A stretch of 64,000 bases of DNA. Origin: Balamuthia mandrillaris (lineage: Eukaryota > Discosea > Longamoebia > Balamuthiidae). Position 1 is the first letter of the stretch; every line of letters begins with the position of its first letter. Both the position numbers and the translations under genes were made by a program. A model generated the notes under the pieces. That model did not search any database, had not been told where the DNA came from, and was given only the letters and a program-made list of their open reading frames with translations. The stretch is taken from the NCBI GenBank assembly GCA_031835245.1, contig JAVKOQ010000004.1:372001-436000 (forward strand), given 5' to 3'. This document shows positions 33,375-43,405 of this stretch, piece by piece.

Positions 33375-34183
33375 TGAAAAAAATATTTGTTTACGATTTA
33401 GATGGTACTTTGTTACAACATAATAACTTGATTAATGAAACAACATTAGCAGCGATTAAAAAAGCTCATTCTTTAGATCATGTTAATATAATTGCAACTG
33501 GTAGAGGATTAAAAACAACTAAAGTAATTTCAGATATGTATCCATATTTTGATTATTTAGTATCTAACAATGGAACAATAATTTATGATATTGCAAAGCA
33601 AAAATCCTATTTAAATGGGTTCATTGATAGTAAAACTTTGCAACTTTTATTTGACATTGCTCTAGAATATAACTGTTTAAGTGCGATCTCTACTCCAGAT
33701 GATGCTTTTCTTTTTTCACCACAAAAAGAGTATGATTGATTATCTTCACAAGCACAAATGGATTTAAAAGCATATAATCTAATTTCATATGCACAAATGA
33801 AAAATCTTATTGATAATAATACATCGATTTCTCAATTTGCTTTTAGAAATTCAGAAGCTACCACTAAAGTTATTTACAACAAATTAGCTGTAGAGCTAAA
33901 AGATAAATATAAAGTCACTATTACAAATAGGATTTTTGTTGATATTAATCCTTTAGATGTTGATAAATTTAACGGTATACAATTTATTTTAAATTCTAAT
34001 AATTGATCTTTTGATAATGTAGTTGCATTTGGAGATTCTTCTAATGATTTTTTGATGATTAAAAATGCTAAAATAGGCTTTGCAATGAAACATGCAACAC
34101 CTGATTTAGTTCAAGTAGCTACAAAAGTTATTGGTGATTGTAATTCAGATGCAATTGGTCAAGAAATTTTAAAACTTATTTAA
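33374..34183 (+). CDS. HAD-superfamily Cof-type phosphatase
   Basis: 269 aa, a paralogue of the gene at 20420. Motif I FVYDLDGTLLQ (nucleophile Asp), IIATGRG (motif II), VSNNGTIIYD, a C2B cap, and FGDSSNDFLMI (motif IV). The substrate is unknown. Its start overlaps the lysS stop and it has no separate ribosome-binding site. Confidence 0.9.
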
Positions 34184-34205
34184 TTAATTTTATTTTCATT
34201 TTTTA

Positions 34206-34236
34206 AATAAAAAAGACACAAATATTTTTGCGTCTT
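34206..34236. terminator. Bidirectional terminator between HAD gene and tRNA-Thr
   Basis: A 10-bp stem AAGACACAAA/TTTGCGTCTT (one G-U pair) with a 4-nt loop. On the - strand it is followed by a T run, so it ends the tRNA-Thr transcript; it may also serve lysS-HAD. Confidence 0.8.
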
Positions 34237-34260
34237 AATCAAATTAACGATAAATCGATA

Positions 34261-34336
34261 TGGTGCCAACAACAGGGATTGAACCTGCGACCCCATCCTT
34301 ACCATGGATGTGCTCTACCGACTGAGCTATGATGGC
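34261..34336 (-). tRNA. tRNA-Thr (GGT)
   Basis: On the - strand: acceptor GCCATCA/TGTTGGC with a T-T mismatch at the fifth pair, D-arm AGCTCAGTCGGTAGAGC, anticodon GGT in the loop ATGGTAA, T-loop TTCAATC, encoded CCA. It is the only - strand tRNA in the window and complements the TGT isoacceptor at 19256. Confidence 0.94.
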
Positions 34337-34350
34337 ATATATTGTGTTTA

Positions 34351-34356
34351 ATTATA
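34351..34356 (-). promoter_or_regulatory. tRNA-Thr(GGT) -10 box
   Basis: TATAAT on the - strand, 14 bp before the tRNA 5' end. Confidence 0.7.
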
Positions 34357-34396
34357 TACTAAATCAAGAAAATGAAGAAAAAGAAAGGAAAATTCA

Positions 34397-35980
34397 ATGC
34401 AAGCAAGTTCAGATCAAAAGTTAGCAAAGCGACAAAAAATTAGTTTTGCTAGTGCTTTGTTAATAGTTTTAGGATCTTGTATTGGAGCAGGAATTTTTTT
34501 TAAGTCAAGATCAGTTCTTGAAGGCTCTGGATACTATCTAACTTTGGCTATTTTTGCATGGGTTTTATCTAGTTTTGCAATTATTGCAATGGCTTTTTCT
34601 TTGCTTGAAATTTCTTCAGTTTCTACTCATTGTAATAATTCGTTAATTGAATGAAATAAACGATTTAATTCACAATTTATCTACAAATTATCTCGTAATT
34701 TTATAATTTTCATTTACTTACCGCTTACCTATTTTTCAATGCCGCTTTATTTTGTGCAAACGCTGCAAGATGCTTATCAAGCTTTTTCGTTAACTCCAAA
34801 TGCAGATTTTCATTTTCATTTAGATTGATTTATAGTTTTAATTATTGTTCTTGTTTTTGTTTATTATTTTGCTTTAGTTGGATTAAGTTCTAAATTAGCA
34901 AATTGACATAACAAAATAATTTTAGTGTTTAAATTTCTTCCGATTATTTTGGTTGTTGTTGTTTCATTTATTATGTTTTCTTCAGGTGGTGCAGCTAAAC
35001 TGAATTCAAAACCAGTTTTTGTAGATATTAAAGAAATCGTAGAAAACAAAGAAAGTTTAAAATATACAATTCCAGGCTTTGGTTTTGTTTTATCATTAGC
35101 AGCAATTTTCTTCACATATGAAGGATTTTTTGCAGCTACAGGAATTCAAAGCGAGATGAAAGAACCTAAAAAAACACCTTTGGCAATTTTGTTTGGATTA
35201 ATTATTGTAACAGTTATTTATCTTCTTTTAGCTATTGCAATGTCAATAGTAGGTGATGGTTCAATTTCTTCATTTATTTATGTTCTTAAAAATGATTTAA
35301 AATGAAATGATACTTTAATTTCTAATGTTTTAGGATTTACAAATATTTTTATTGCATTGGGAATTTTAGGAATTTTAAATGCTTTTACTTTGTGAGGACC
35401 AAGGCTAGTAGAAGAGTTAATTTTACAAGGAGATTTTAAATTTTTAAGTAAATATAAAAGCAAATTAAATGTTGAAAAACCAATAGTAGGAACGATAATT
35501 TTGCTTCTTTTTTCTACAGTTTTTATAATAATTTTGTTTTTAATCGGAACATTTGCTTTTATAGATGATAGTAAATATAATAATTACGGAGTAAGATTAG
35601 ATAGTCTTTATTCACTTGCTGATATTTTAGGTAATTGATCTGCCCTTATTTCTTTTGCTTTTATAGGAATAGCAATTTTTGGTGGTTTAAAAAACAGGAA
35701 GACTAATAAAGTAAAAGTAACTAAATTTAAGTATTTTGTTCCTTTTTCAATAATTTCTTTAGTTGTAATTTGAATAATTTTAATTTTTTCAATTGGAGTT
35801 CCCATTTTGGATTTATTAGCTTTATTTTGAATCAAAGATGCACAAGATATATTAGTGCCCAGACTTATAAAAGTGTTGATTTTAGTAGCATTTTTTGCAA
35901 TTTCAGGAATGCCGATTTTTTTTGAATACCTCAAAAATAAACGCAATGTTAAAAAGAAGAAAAATTTACAACAGAGCTAA
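34397..35980 (+). CDS. APC-family amino-acid permease
   Basis: 527 aa with about 12 hydrophobic segments. The first carries SFASALLIVLGSCIGAGIFF, the substrate-binding glycine motif of APC transporters. Later pieces (PGFGFVLSLAAIFFTYEGFFAATGI, EMKEPKKTPLAI) are typical of the family. It imports an amino acid or acts as an exchanger; the substrate is unknown. AAAGGAAAA precedes the ATG. It is divergent from tRNA-Thr. Confidence 0.9.
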
Positions 35981-36040
35981 TAAAAATCAATTTTAAAAAT
36001 AATTATTATTTTTTTTAAAATAGTGTACTATTTAAAAGAA

Positions 36041-36562
36041 ATGCAAAAAAATCAAATCAATTTAATAGAATACATCAGAGATGTTAAAGATTTCCCAATT
36101 GAAGGGATTGTATTTAAAGATATTTCACCACTTTTAGCAAATGGAGAAGTGCTAAATTACACAATTAATCAAATGGCTGAGTTAGCTAAAGATGCAGATG
36201 TTATTATAGGTCCAGACGCAAGAGGTTTCTTGTTTGGGACACCTACTGCAGCTTTTTTAAAAAAACCTTTTATTATGGTAAGAAAACCTAAAAAATTACC
36301 AGGAGACGTTATTAGTTTTGAGTATGATTTAGAATATGGTAAATCAACTCTAGAAATCCAAACTAATATGTTGAAAAAAGGCCAAAAAGTAGCAATTATT
36401 GATGATGTTTTAGCTACTGGCGGAACAATGAAAGCGATTATTAACTTAATCGAATCTCAAGGTGCTGTTGTTCATAAAGTAATCTTTTTACTTGAATTAG
36501 GATTTTTAAACGGAATTGAAAAACTTAAAAAATATGACGTTAGCTCATTAATTAAAGTTTAG
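36041..36562 (+). CDS. apt: Adenine phosphoribosyltransferase
   Basis: 173 aa. It salvages adenine with PRPP to AMP, important in a cell without de novo purine synthesis. IEYIRDVKDFPIEGIVFKDISPLL is cut here to its key part VKDFPIEGIVFKD; further DARGFLFG and the PRPP loop VAIIDDVLATGGTM. I start at the ATG 36041, giving the usual length; a GTG at 36023 is in frame but sits where the promoter should be. Confidence 0.94.
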   Translation: MQKNQINLIEYIRDVKDFPIEGIVFKDISPLLANGEVLNYTINQMAELAKDADVIIGPDARGFLFGTPTAAFLKKPFIMVRKPKKLPGDVISFEYDLEYGKSTLEIQTNMLKKGQKVAIIDDVLATGGTMKAIINLIESQGAVVHKVIFLLELGFLNGIEKLKKYDVSSLIKV

Positions 36563-36586
36563 TACTAAAAAATTCAATTTTTATGT

Positions 36587-36592
36587 TATAAT
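36587..36592 (+). promoter_or_regulatory. Promoter of rpsF-ssb-rpsR
   Basis: TATAAT with a TG extension (TGTTATAAT), 71 bp upstream of the rpsF ATG, leaving a leader of about 65 nt. Confidence 0.75.
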
Positions 36593-36621
36593 AATTTCCT
36601 ACATTAATTAATAAAATCCTT

Positions 36622-36640
36622 GATCTATATGTTGTAGATC
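36622..36640 (+). promoter_or_regulatory. Hairpin in the rpsF leader
   Basis: GATCTA and TAGATC pair around a 7-nt loop, 24 bp before the rpsF start. In many bacteria S6:S18 represses its own operon by binding a leader hairpin with a CCG element; I do not see that element, so only the position suggests autoregulation. Confidence 0.3.
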
Positions 36641-36663
36641 CAATAAGACCAAAAGGAGAGTAC

Positions 36664-37212
36664 ATGTCGAAGTACGAAATTATGACTGTTTTAGCTCCAG
36701 GAACAGATTTAAAAGTAATTGAAGACGTTTTAAAATCTGTTTTTGATGCTAAGAACATCGAAAAAATTGAAAAACTTGAAAGAACAGAGTTAGCATACGA
36801 AATTAAAAAACACAAACAAGGAATTTTTGTTTTAGCTAACTTAAAATCTGAGGAAAGTTTAATCGAAGAATTTGTCAGAAGAGTAAATATTCTCAAAAAA
36901 CAAGTTTTAAGATTTTTAGTTATTAATCTAGATTCTGAAAGAGGAATGCACAAAACTTTCAGACCTAGAAAAAATGATAAACACAAATTTTTCTCTTCTA
37001 AAAAACCAACAACTTCAACAGAAGAAGGTAAAAGTTTTCAAAAACCATTTGTCAAAAAACCTTTTGTTAAAAAATCAGAAGAAACAGATTCTTCAAAACA
37101 AAATGAACAAGACAAAGTGCTAAGAAAACCAAAAACTGTAAAACCAGCAAAAGATTCTAAAGTAGCTCACACAGCGAAAAAAGAAGAAAAAACAACAGAA
37201 ACTAAAGAGTAA
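36664..37212 (+). CDS. rpsF: 30S ribosomal protein S6 with long basic tail
   Basis: 182 aa. Residues ~1-95 are the S6 domain (MSKYEIMTVLAPGTD, ERTELAYEIKKHKQGIF, RFLVINLD). The remaining ~85 residues are a disordered Lys/Thr/Glu-rich tail with a KKPFVKKPFVKK duplication, roughly doubling the usual size. AAAAGGAGAG lies 4 bp before the ATG. First gene of the classic rpsF-ssb-rpsR operon. Confidence 0.95.
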   Translation: MSKYEIMTVLAPGTDLKVIEDVLKSVFDAKNIEKIEKLERTELAYEIKKHKQGIFVLANLKSEESLIEEFVRRVNILKKQVLRFLVINLDSERGMHKTFRPRKNDKHKFFSSKKPTTSTEEGKSFQKPFVKKPFVKKSEETDSSKQNEQDKVLRKPKTVKPAKDSKVAHTAKKEEKTTETKE

Positions 37213-37217
37213 AATTT

Positions 37218-37757
37218 ATGAATAAAGTCATTTTAGTTGGAAGAATAGTTAATGATTTGGTTTTAAATAGAACTAAATCAGGTCTTGATTATCTTAGATT
37301 TAATTTAGCAATTGAAAGAAGAAAATTCAGTGCAGATTCTGAAGAAATCACTGATTTTATCCCAGTGGTAGCTTGAAGATTTCATGCAATTAATATTTAC
37401 ACACTATCAACAAAAGGTTCATTAATTTTAATTGAAGGTTATTTATCATCAGGTAGATATCAAAAAGATGATGGAACAAATGTCTTTACTTTAGATGTTG
37501 TTGTAGATTCTTTTAGATCTTTAGAAACAAAAGAACAATTAGAACAAAGAAAAAAGAAAAATGTTTCTGATACAGCAAAACCTTCTTTGAAAAACACTTC
37601 AGAAACAGTTAATGAACCCACTTTTATCAATGCAAATACTTCAAAAGCTGAAACAATTTCTGACAATCTAGCACCAACTAATGAATTTGAAGATGAAACT
37701 GAGGAAGATGATGACGATATATTCATTGATTGAAATTTTAGTCCTATGGAAAAATAA
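37218..37757 (+). CDS. ssb: Single-stranded DNA-binding protein
   Basis: 179 aa. OB-fold of about 105 residues (MNKVILVGRIVNDLVL, DFIPVVAWRFHA, LIEGYLSSGRYQ), then an acidic disordered tail ending DDDDIFIDWNFSPMEK, a variant of the protein-docking acidic tip. It lies 5 bp after rpsF and 12 bp before rpsR. Confidence 0.94.
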
Positions 37758-37769
37758 AAAGGAATTATT

Positions 37770-38012
37770 ATGAACAAAAAAAACAAAAAGAAATTAAAGA
37801 AAAAACCTTGCCACTTTTGCGAAACTCAAACAGTTTACATAGATTATAAAAATGTTGAAGTTTTAGAAAAATTTGTAAATCCACATGGAAAAATTCAACC
37901 TTCAAGAATTACAGGATCATGTTCCAAACACCAAAGACAAGTATCATTAGCAATTAAAAGAGCAAGAATGATAGCTCTTATGGCTTTTGTTGGTGAAAGA
38001 ATAAGAAGGTAA
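37770..38012 (+). CDS. rpsR: 30S ribosomal protein S18
   Basis: 80 aa. Basic N-terminus followed by CHFCETQ, then SRITGSCSKHQRQVSLAIKRAR, the S18 signature. AAAAGGAA precedes the ATG. Last gene of the operon; a perfect 17-bp hairpin follows. Confidence 0.96.
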   Translation: MNKKNKKKLKKKPCHFCETQTVYIDYKNVEVLEKFVNPHGKIQPSRITGSCSKHQRQVSLAIKRARMIALMAFVGERIRR

Positions 38013-38017
38013 AAATT

Positions 38018-38057
38018 AATAAAAAAATTTTTAGTTAATTCTAAAAATTTTTTTATT
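38018..38057 (+). terminator. Terminator after rpsR
   Basis: A perfect 17-bp stem (38018-38034 and 38041-38057) with a 6-nt loop; the right arm carries seven T. It runs directly into the ychF -10 box. Confidence 0.85.
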
Positions 38058-38062
38058 ATAAT
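38057..38062 (+). promoter_or_regulatory. ychF -10 box, leaderless start
   Basis: TATAAT ends 7 bp before the ychF ATG, so the mRNA would start at or next to the A of the start codon. No ribosome-binding site can fit. Confidence 0.65.
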
Positions 38063-38069
38063 TGAAATT

Positions 38070-39173
38070 ATGTCATTAAAAGCAGGTATTGTTGGATTTC
38101 CTAATGTTGGAAAATCCAGTCTTTTTTCAGCACTTACTTCTTCTCAAGTTGAAATTGCAAATTATCCCTTTGCTACTATTGATCCTAGTGTAGCAGTTGT
38201 TGAAATCAAAGACAAAAGATTAAACGAAATTGCAAAAATAGTTAATCCAGAAAAAATAGTCTATGCTACTTTTTCCTTTGTTGACATTGCAGGATTAATT
38301 GCTGGAGCTTCAAAAGGTGAAGGATTAGGAAATAAATTTTTAGCAAATATTCGTGATGTGGATGCAATAATTCACGTGGTGCGTTGTTTTGATGATAACA
38401 AAGTTATTCACGTTGCTAACAAAATAGATCCAAAAGCAGATGTTGAAGTTATAAATTTAGAATTAATTTTATCTGATCTTTCAGTAGTTGAAAATGTTTT
38501 AAAAAGAGTTGCTAAACGAGCACAAAATACAACTGACAAAACACTTAAAATTGAATATGAATTAGCAAAAAAAATTGAAGACATTCTAAAACAAGGTCAA
38601 CCAGCAAGAGTGTTAAATTACACAGAAGATGAATTAAAAATTCTTCAAAGTTGACAACTTTTAAGTTTAAAACCAGTTTTATATGTTGCTAATATTGATC
38701 AAGCTTCTATTCAAAATCCGCAACAAAACAAATATTATTTAGAACTAGAAAAAATTGCCAAAGCAGAAAATAATAAAATAATTCCTATTTCAGTGCAAAT
38801 AGAATATGAGATTAGTTTATTAAATCCTGAAGAAAAAGAAGCATTTTTAACTGAATACCATCTTAAGGAACCAGGTTTGGAAATTTTAACTAGAGAAGCT
38901 TTTGGACTTTTAAATTTAGCAAATTATTTCACTGCTGGTGTAAAAGAAGTTCGTGCTTGAACTTTTAAAAAAGGATACACTGCACCACAATGCGGAGGAA
39001 TAATTCATTCAGATTTTGAAAAAAAATTTATTAAAGTAGAAATAATATCATATAATGATTTTATTGAAGCAAAAGGTGAAAAAAACGCAAAAGAACAAGG
39101 AAAACAAAGACTAGAAGGTAAAAATTATCTTGTTCAAGATGGAGATATTTGTAACTTTAAATTTGGAAAATAA
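38070..39173 (+). CDS. ychF: Obg-like ATPase YchF
   Basis: 367 aa, full length. G1 GFPNVGKSSLF, G3 FVDIAGLIAGASKGEGLGN, a G4-like VANI, and a C-terminal TGS domain (RAWTFKKGYTAPQCGGIIHSDFEKKF shortened here to its core APQCGGIIHSDF). YchF prefers ATP and binds ribosomes; it is linked to translation and oxidative stress. The promoter sits so close that the message is probably leaderless. Confidence 0.94.
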
Positions 39174-39192
39174 AAATTAACAATTTAAGTCA

Positions 39193-39266
39193 GGGGGTTT
39201 AGTATAATGGCAGTACCACGGACTCCAAACCCGTTAGTAAAGGTTCGAATCCTTTAACCCTCGCCA
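39193..39266 (+). tRNA. tRNA-Trp (CCA)
   Basis: Acceptor GGGGGTT/AACCCTC, anticodon CCA in the loop CTCCAAA, T-loop TTCGAAT, discriminator G, encoded CCA. It reads only UGG; the UCA-anticodon tRNA needed for the abundant UGA codons must lie elsewhere. Confidence 0.94.
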
Positions 39267-39280
39267 TATGTAATTACATC

Positions 39281-41712
39281 ATGAAAATAAACAATAATCA
39301 AAATCAATCACAAAATCGCAAATCGAATAATTTTAGCAATTCTTTTAAGAATCAACAAAGAACGAATCAATTACAAAATCAGCAACAAAATTCCTTTACA
39401 AATCAAGCATATTCAAAACAAAATTCACAAGAAAAATCCTTTGTAAATCAAGCACAATTTTCGGATTATAAGCTCCAAAATCCAAAACAAAATTCTTTCA
39501 ATAATCAACAATTTAACCCAACTCCAAAATCAAAACAATTTATAGATTATTCAACTAATACATCAAGTAATTTTTCATCAAATCCAACCCAAGCAAATGA
39601 ACAATATACTAATCTTAAATCAGCACAATCTCAAAATTTTGTTTCAAATAATCAATTTTCAAATGTTACATCACAACAAAATCAACAAAAGAGTTTAAAA
39701 TCAAATCAATTTGCAAATTATACTCAAAATAATCCATTTCAATATTCACAAGAGTTTAATCAACAAAATACTAGTACATTTAATGCTCCAAATTACAAAA
39801 ACTCTTTTTTAGAAATTCAGTATGAACCTTCACAATTTTTAGACTCAAATTCAAATACTTTTAATACAGCTCCACAAAAATATTTTTTAGTAGATCAAGA
39901 AGAACAAAAATGAAAAAACTTTCTAAAATATAGATTTTTTAAGAAAAATCAACTTAAAAAAGTAGATTTTAAAAATTCAACAGAGCCTTTTTTTGTTCCT
40001 TTTTTTCAGGTAATTCAAATTTAATTTATCTTGAATATGGACTAGGTTATAACAAAATAAACAATATTTCACTTCATAACTTTGCAAAAACAATTTTAAT
40101 TGGACTAGAAAAAATCTATGATAATGCTTTAGCTCAAAATGAAATTAATATTAAAGAATCTAAATTTATACATAGACCAATTATTTTTGCTCATAATTTA
40201 ACTTCTAAAACAAATATTTTTAAAAAATTCTATAGAAGTTTGAGACATTACAAATTAAAAACTTATTGAGTTAAAAAATCTCAAAAACAAGAAAATATTG
40301 ATAAAGAAACTTTAAAATATTGATTAGACACAAATATGAGTGATGATGTAGAAAATAAAGCAATTTTAGTGTTTTATTTTTACAATGATCCACATTCAAA
40401 TAAAGTTATTTTAGAAATCAGAAATAGATTATTTTACTTTTTAGACCAAGAACTCTATCATATTTTTTATAATTCAGCAATTGAATTAATTTATCAAAGT
40501 CATAATAAAAAATTCAACAAAATTTCTAAATTTGAATGAAATCAAAATGTTTATTATGATATGCAAGAGCAAAATCGATTAAAAGAAATTAGAAATCAAT
40601 TTCAAATAAGTAATGATGTTGCAAAAGACACAAAATTATTTATTTCTACCAAATCTAAATGAAGTTCTTTGGATTTATTAGAGCAACTTGGTTTTACTAT
40701 TCACAAATCTGTAAGACCTTTTAGAATTTCCTTGTTTTTACTACTTTTTAAAAAAGAATGCGACATAATAGTGAACGCAAATAATTTAGAGCAAATTGAT
40801 TTTTACATTAGAAATAAATACAAATATGTAAAATTAAATAACTGAGATATTTTATTATTTTTAATTGACAAAAAACAACAAACTTTTAATCAACTTCCTG
40901 ATTTTGAATCATTTTCAACATTGGTTAATGATTCTAATTCACTAACATCTCAGTTTCAATTTCGATCTACACAAACTCAAAATAGTAACGTAAATCCTTC
41001 ACCATTTGCACAAAATCCAACATTTGAAACAAAACAACCAAATGTTATTGACAAAACACAACAAAGATTTCAAAATCCTTTAAAATTTAATTCTTATTTT
41101 ACTAACGAAAACCAAATAAATCAAAAGCAAAATCAAGATTATATTTTAGTAAATTCAGAACTACCGCTTGGAATATTTGAAAATTTTAATTTTTATAACG
41201 TAAACTTCTTATCAAATCAAGATAGTCATTTTTTTAGAGATAACCAACAAGAAAAAATCAATATTTCTTTAAGTCAAAAAATTAATTATTCTTTAGAACC
41301 AATTGATAATTTTTCTTCAAATATCTTCATTTTACTTCATTTAGTTAAATATTTGAACAACAATAAAAATCAAATATATTCACAAATTAATGACAAATTA
41401 TTATCAAAAACAAGTAATACAAAATATTGAGAATACACTATGCAAAGCAAATTAAATATAAAAGCATTGCAAAATTCACTCTCTAAAACACCACATCTAA
41501 AATTAATTAGCAATAATTTAGAAACTAACCAATATTTTAATGAAGTTTTAATTTATGAATTTGTCAAAAATAATTGAGAAAATACATTGATAATTTCTTA
41601 TAATAATATAAATTACTACACTAAAATTTCTTATTGAGCAAAATATCCAGACAAAAAAGATAAGAAGTTTTTCAAAAAACTAAAAAAACAAGTCAAAAGC
41701 AAAAAGGAGTAA
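39281..41712 (+). CDS. N/Q-rich protein with degenerate phosphohexomutase-like domains, apparent -1 shift
   Basis: About 810 aa once the frame is followed. Residues ~1-210 are Asn/Gln/Ser/Phe-rich low complexity. At T7 (40000-40006) one base seems missing; the written frame would end at 40022-40024. The rest resembles a four-domain phosphoglucomutase/phosphomannomutase: LEYGLGYNKINNISLHNFAK (N-terminal Gly-Tyr-Asn motif), PIIFAHNLTSKTNIF, FYFYNDPHSNKV where the phosphoserine loop should be, NANNLEQID in place of the DxDxD metal loop, LHLVKYLNNNKNQIYSQINDKL, and NYYTKISYWAK at the phosphate-binding end. A second N/Q-rich insert covers ~40.92-41.15 kb. Catalytic residues are lost, so it is probably not an enzyme. 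The family link is my inference. Confidence 0.55.
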
Positions 41713-41713
41713 A

Positions 41714-42232
41714 ATGACAACAACATTTAAAAATAAAAAATATAAATTAATAACAGAATTAATTAAAGTAGGAACAAAAATTCAATTAGAATTAACAGAT
41801 AAAACTTTTCAACCTATTACAATTTCAAAATTTGACGAAAACCTTGAAGGACAAAAAGCTTACAAATTAGCTGTTTTATCTGTTTTTCCTTCAATAAATA
41901 CTTCTGTTTGTGATGAGCAAACCAAAGGCATTAGTGAATTAGCGCACGAATTTAATGATGTTAGATTTATTTCGGTTTCAGTTGATTTACCAAGTGCAAT
42001 TGGACAATGATTGGGAATGAATGGAAAAGACAATATCGAATTTTATTCAGATCACAGAAGAAGATCATTTGGGCAACAAGCTGGATTTTTAATTGATGAA
42101 ATTTTCTTATTAAATAGAGGATTTTTAATTTTAGACAAAGACGGAACAGTTTTAGAAGTAGAAGCAAATTCTGATGTTCACCAACAAATTGATTTTAACA
42201 AATTAAAAGAGTTGATTCAAAAGCACAAATAA
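41714..42232 (+). CDS. tpx: Thiol peroxidase (Tpx)
   Basis: 172 aa peroxiredoxin. The peroxidatic Cys is in FPSINTSVCDEQT, and the rest (ISVDLPSAIGQW context, RRSFGQQAGFLIDE) matches Tpx. The resolving Cys normally found ~35 residues later is absent (WLGMNGKDNIEF there), so it would work as a 1-Cys enzyme with an external thiol. AAAGGAG lies at the end of the preceding gene, 5 bp before the ATG, so the two are probably cotranscribed. Confidence 0.88.
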
Positions 42233-42261
42233 TTATTTGAAATTAAATTTTTAAACGAAAA

Positions 42262-42303
42262 ACAAATTAATTTCTTGCAAAGAGAGAATTAGTTTGTTTT
42301 TTT
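42262..42303 (+). terminator. tpx terminator
   Basis: ACAAATTAATTTC (42262-42274) pairs with GAATTAGTTTGT (42286-42297) with one G-U and one bulge; a T run follows. Confidence 0.75.
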
Positions 42304-42353
42304 ATTTTTATTATAAGTTTTTAAGTTTTGCTTCTGTTTTTTAAAAAATTTTG

Positions 42354-42359
42354 TATAAT
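42354..42359 (+). promoter_or_regulatory. infC operon -10 box
   Basis: TATAAT directly after TTG, about 170 bp before infC. A TTGCTT at 42328 is a possible but widely spaced -35. Confidence 0.7.
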
Positions 42360-42365
42360 GAAATG

Positions 42366-42533
42366 GCAATTAGAAATTATTGCAGAAAGAAGATTCACTC
42401 TCACCTGATGAATAAGTGTTCATAGGTAAAGGCTACAAAATACTAATTTGTTATTATTTTTAATAATAATTTTTGTTTTGCTGAGAAAGTGGATTTACCA
42501 CTTTTTTATTTTTTAATCCAAGGAGGAAAAATT
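42366..42533 (+). promoter_or_regulatory. Structured infC leader with attenuator (L20-type)
   Basis: The ~170-nt leader between promoter and infC holds an AT-rich hairpin around TTATTATTTTTAATAATAA and, just before the ribosome-binding site, a terminator: AAAGTGG (42486-42492) and CCACTTT (42498-42504) with a 5-nt loop and a T run. A terminator ahead of infC-rpmI-rplT in a long leader is the arrangement of L20-controlled attenuation in Firmicutes. Binding by L20 is inferred from the arrangement only. Confidence 0.65.
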
Positions 42534-43181
42534 ATTTCCAAACCAAATCCTAAAAATTTTTCACGTTCTAAACCAGTTCAAGAACATTGAGTAAACAGAA
42601 ATATTCCATTTGTCAAAGTTTTTCTTATCGGCTCAGATAATGAAAAAATTGGGATAATTGAAACAAGAGAAGCTATTGAAATGGCAAAAGAACAAAAACT
42701 CGATGTAGTAGTTCTTTCAATAGATAATTCAAGTGGTACACCAAGACCAATTGCTAAAATCTTGGATTATGGAAAATTTAAGTATGAAAGAAAGAAAAAA
42801 CAAAAAGTTGAAAAAGAAAAACAATCTTTCACAAACAATAGAGAAATTCGTTTATCTTTTGGAATCAATTTAAATGATATAAAAATCAAAGCAAAAAAAG
42901 CCAAAGAATTTTTATTAGATAACGACAGAGTAAAAGTGGCTCTTCGTCTTAGAGGGCGTGAAAATACAAGACCTGAACAAGGTAAATTAATTTTAAATTC
43001 TTTTTTTGATGAAGTAAAATCGATTGCAAAATTAAGTAAAGAAATGCAATCAGTTGGTAATTTTTTAACTCTTCATATTGAACGTGATAAGAAAAAATTA
43101 CCCAAATTTACTTCTTCAAAACAAATAAAGGAATTAATTGATTTTGAAAAAACTATAAAGGAAGAAGAAACTAATGCCTAA
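42534..43181 (+). CDS. infC: Translation initiation factor IF-3, AUU start
   Basis: 215 aa. [39 protein letters not shown] and [13 protein letters not shown] identify IF3 (N-domain, linker, C-domain). There is no ATG before the conserved region; a perfect AAGGAGG at 42520-42526 is followed by ATT ATT, and the second ATT (42534) has 7-bp spacing. AUU starts are known for infC in several bacteria and let IF3 limit its own translation. The last 8 bp overlap rpmI. Confidence 0.92.
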
Positions 43182-43362
43182 AGCAAAAACAAAATCAGCA
43201 CTTAAAAAAAGAATTAAAGTAACTGCTTCTGGAAAAATCAAACACAAACATGCATATCGTTCTCATTTAGCACAAAATAAATCTACAAAGCAAAAAAGAC
43301 AGTCAAGACACGCAACATTAATGTCCTCTTCTGATTACAAAAGAATAAAAGACTTAATTTAA
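43174..43362 (+). CDS. rpmI: 50S ribosomal protein L35
   Basis: 62 aa, [20 protein letters not shown] then [19 protein letters not shown]: canonical L35. AAGGAAGAAG inside the end of infC serves as its ribosome-binding site. Confidence 0.96.
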   Translation: MPKAKTKSALKKRIKVTASGKIKHKHAYRSHLAQNKSTKQKRQSRHATLMSSSDYKRIKDLI

Positions 43363-43405
43363 TAAATTTATCAATATTTTTAATAATTAAAAGGAGATTT
43401 TACCA

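Noticed and set aside
36023-36040. GTG start giving apt six extra residues
   Set aside because: It lies where the promoter is expected; the ATG at 36041 gives the usual Apt length.
36552-36986. 144-aa open frame on the - strand
   Set aside because: Antisense to rpsF; crosses its promoter.
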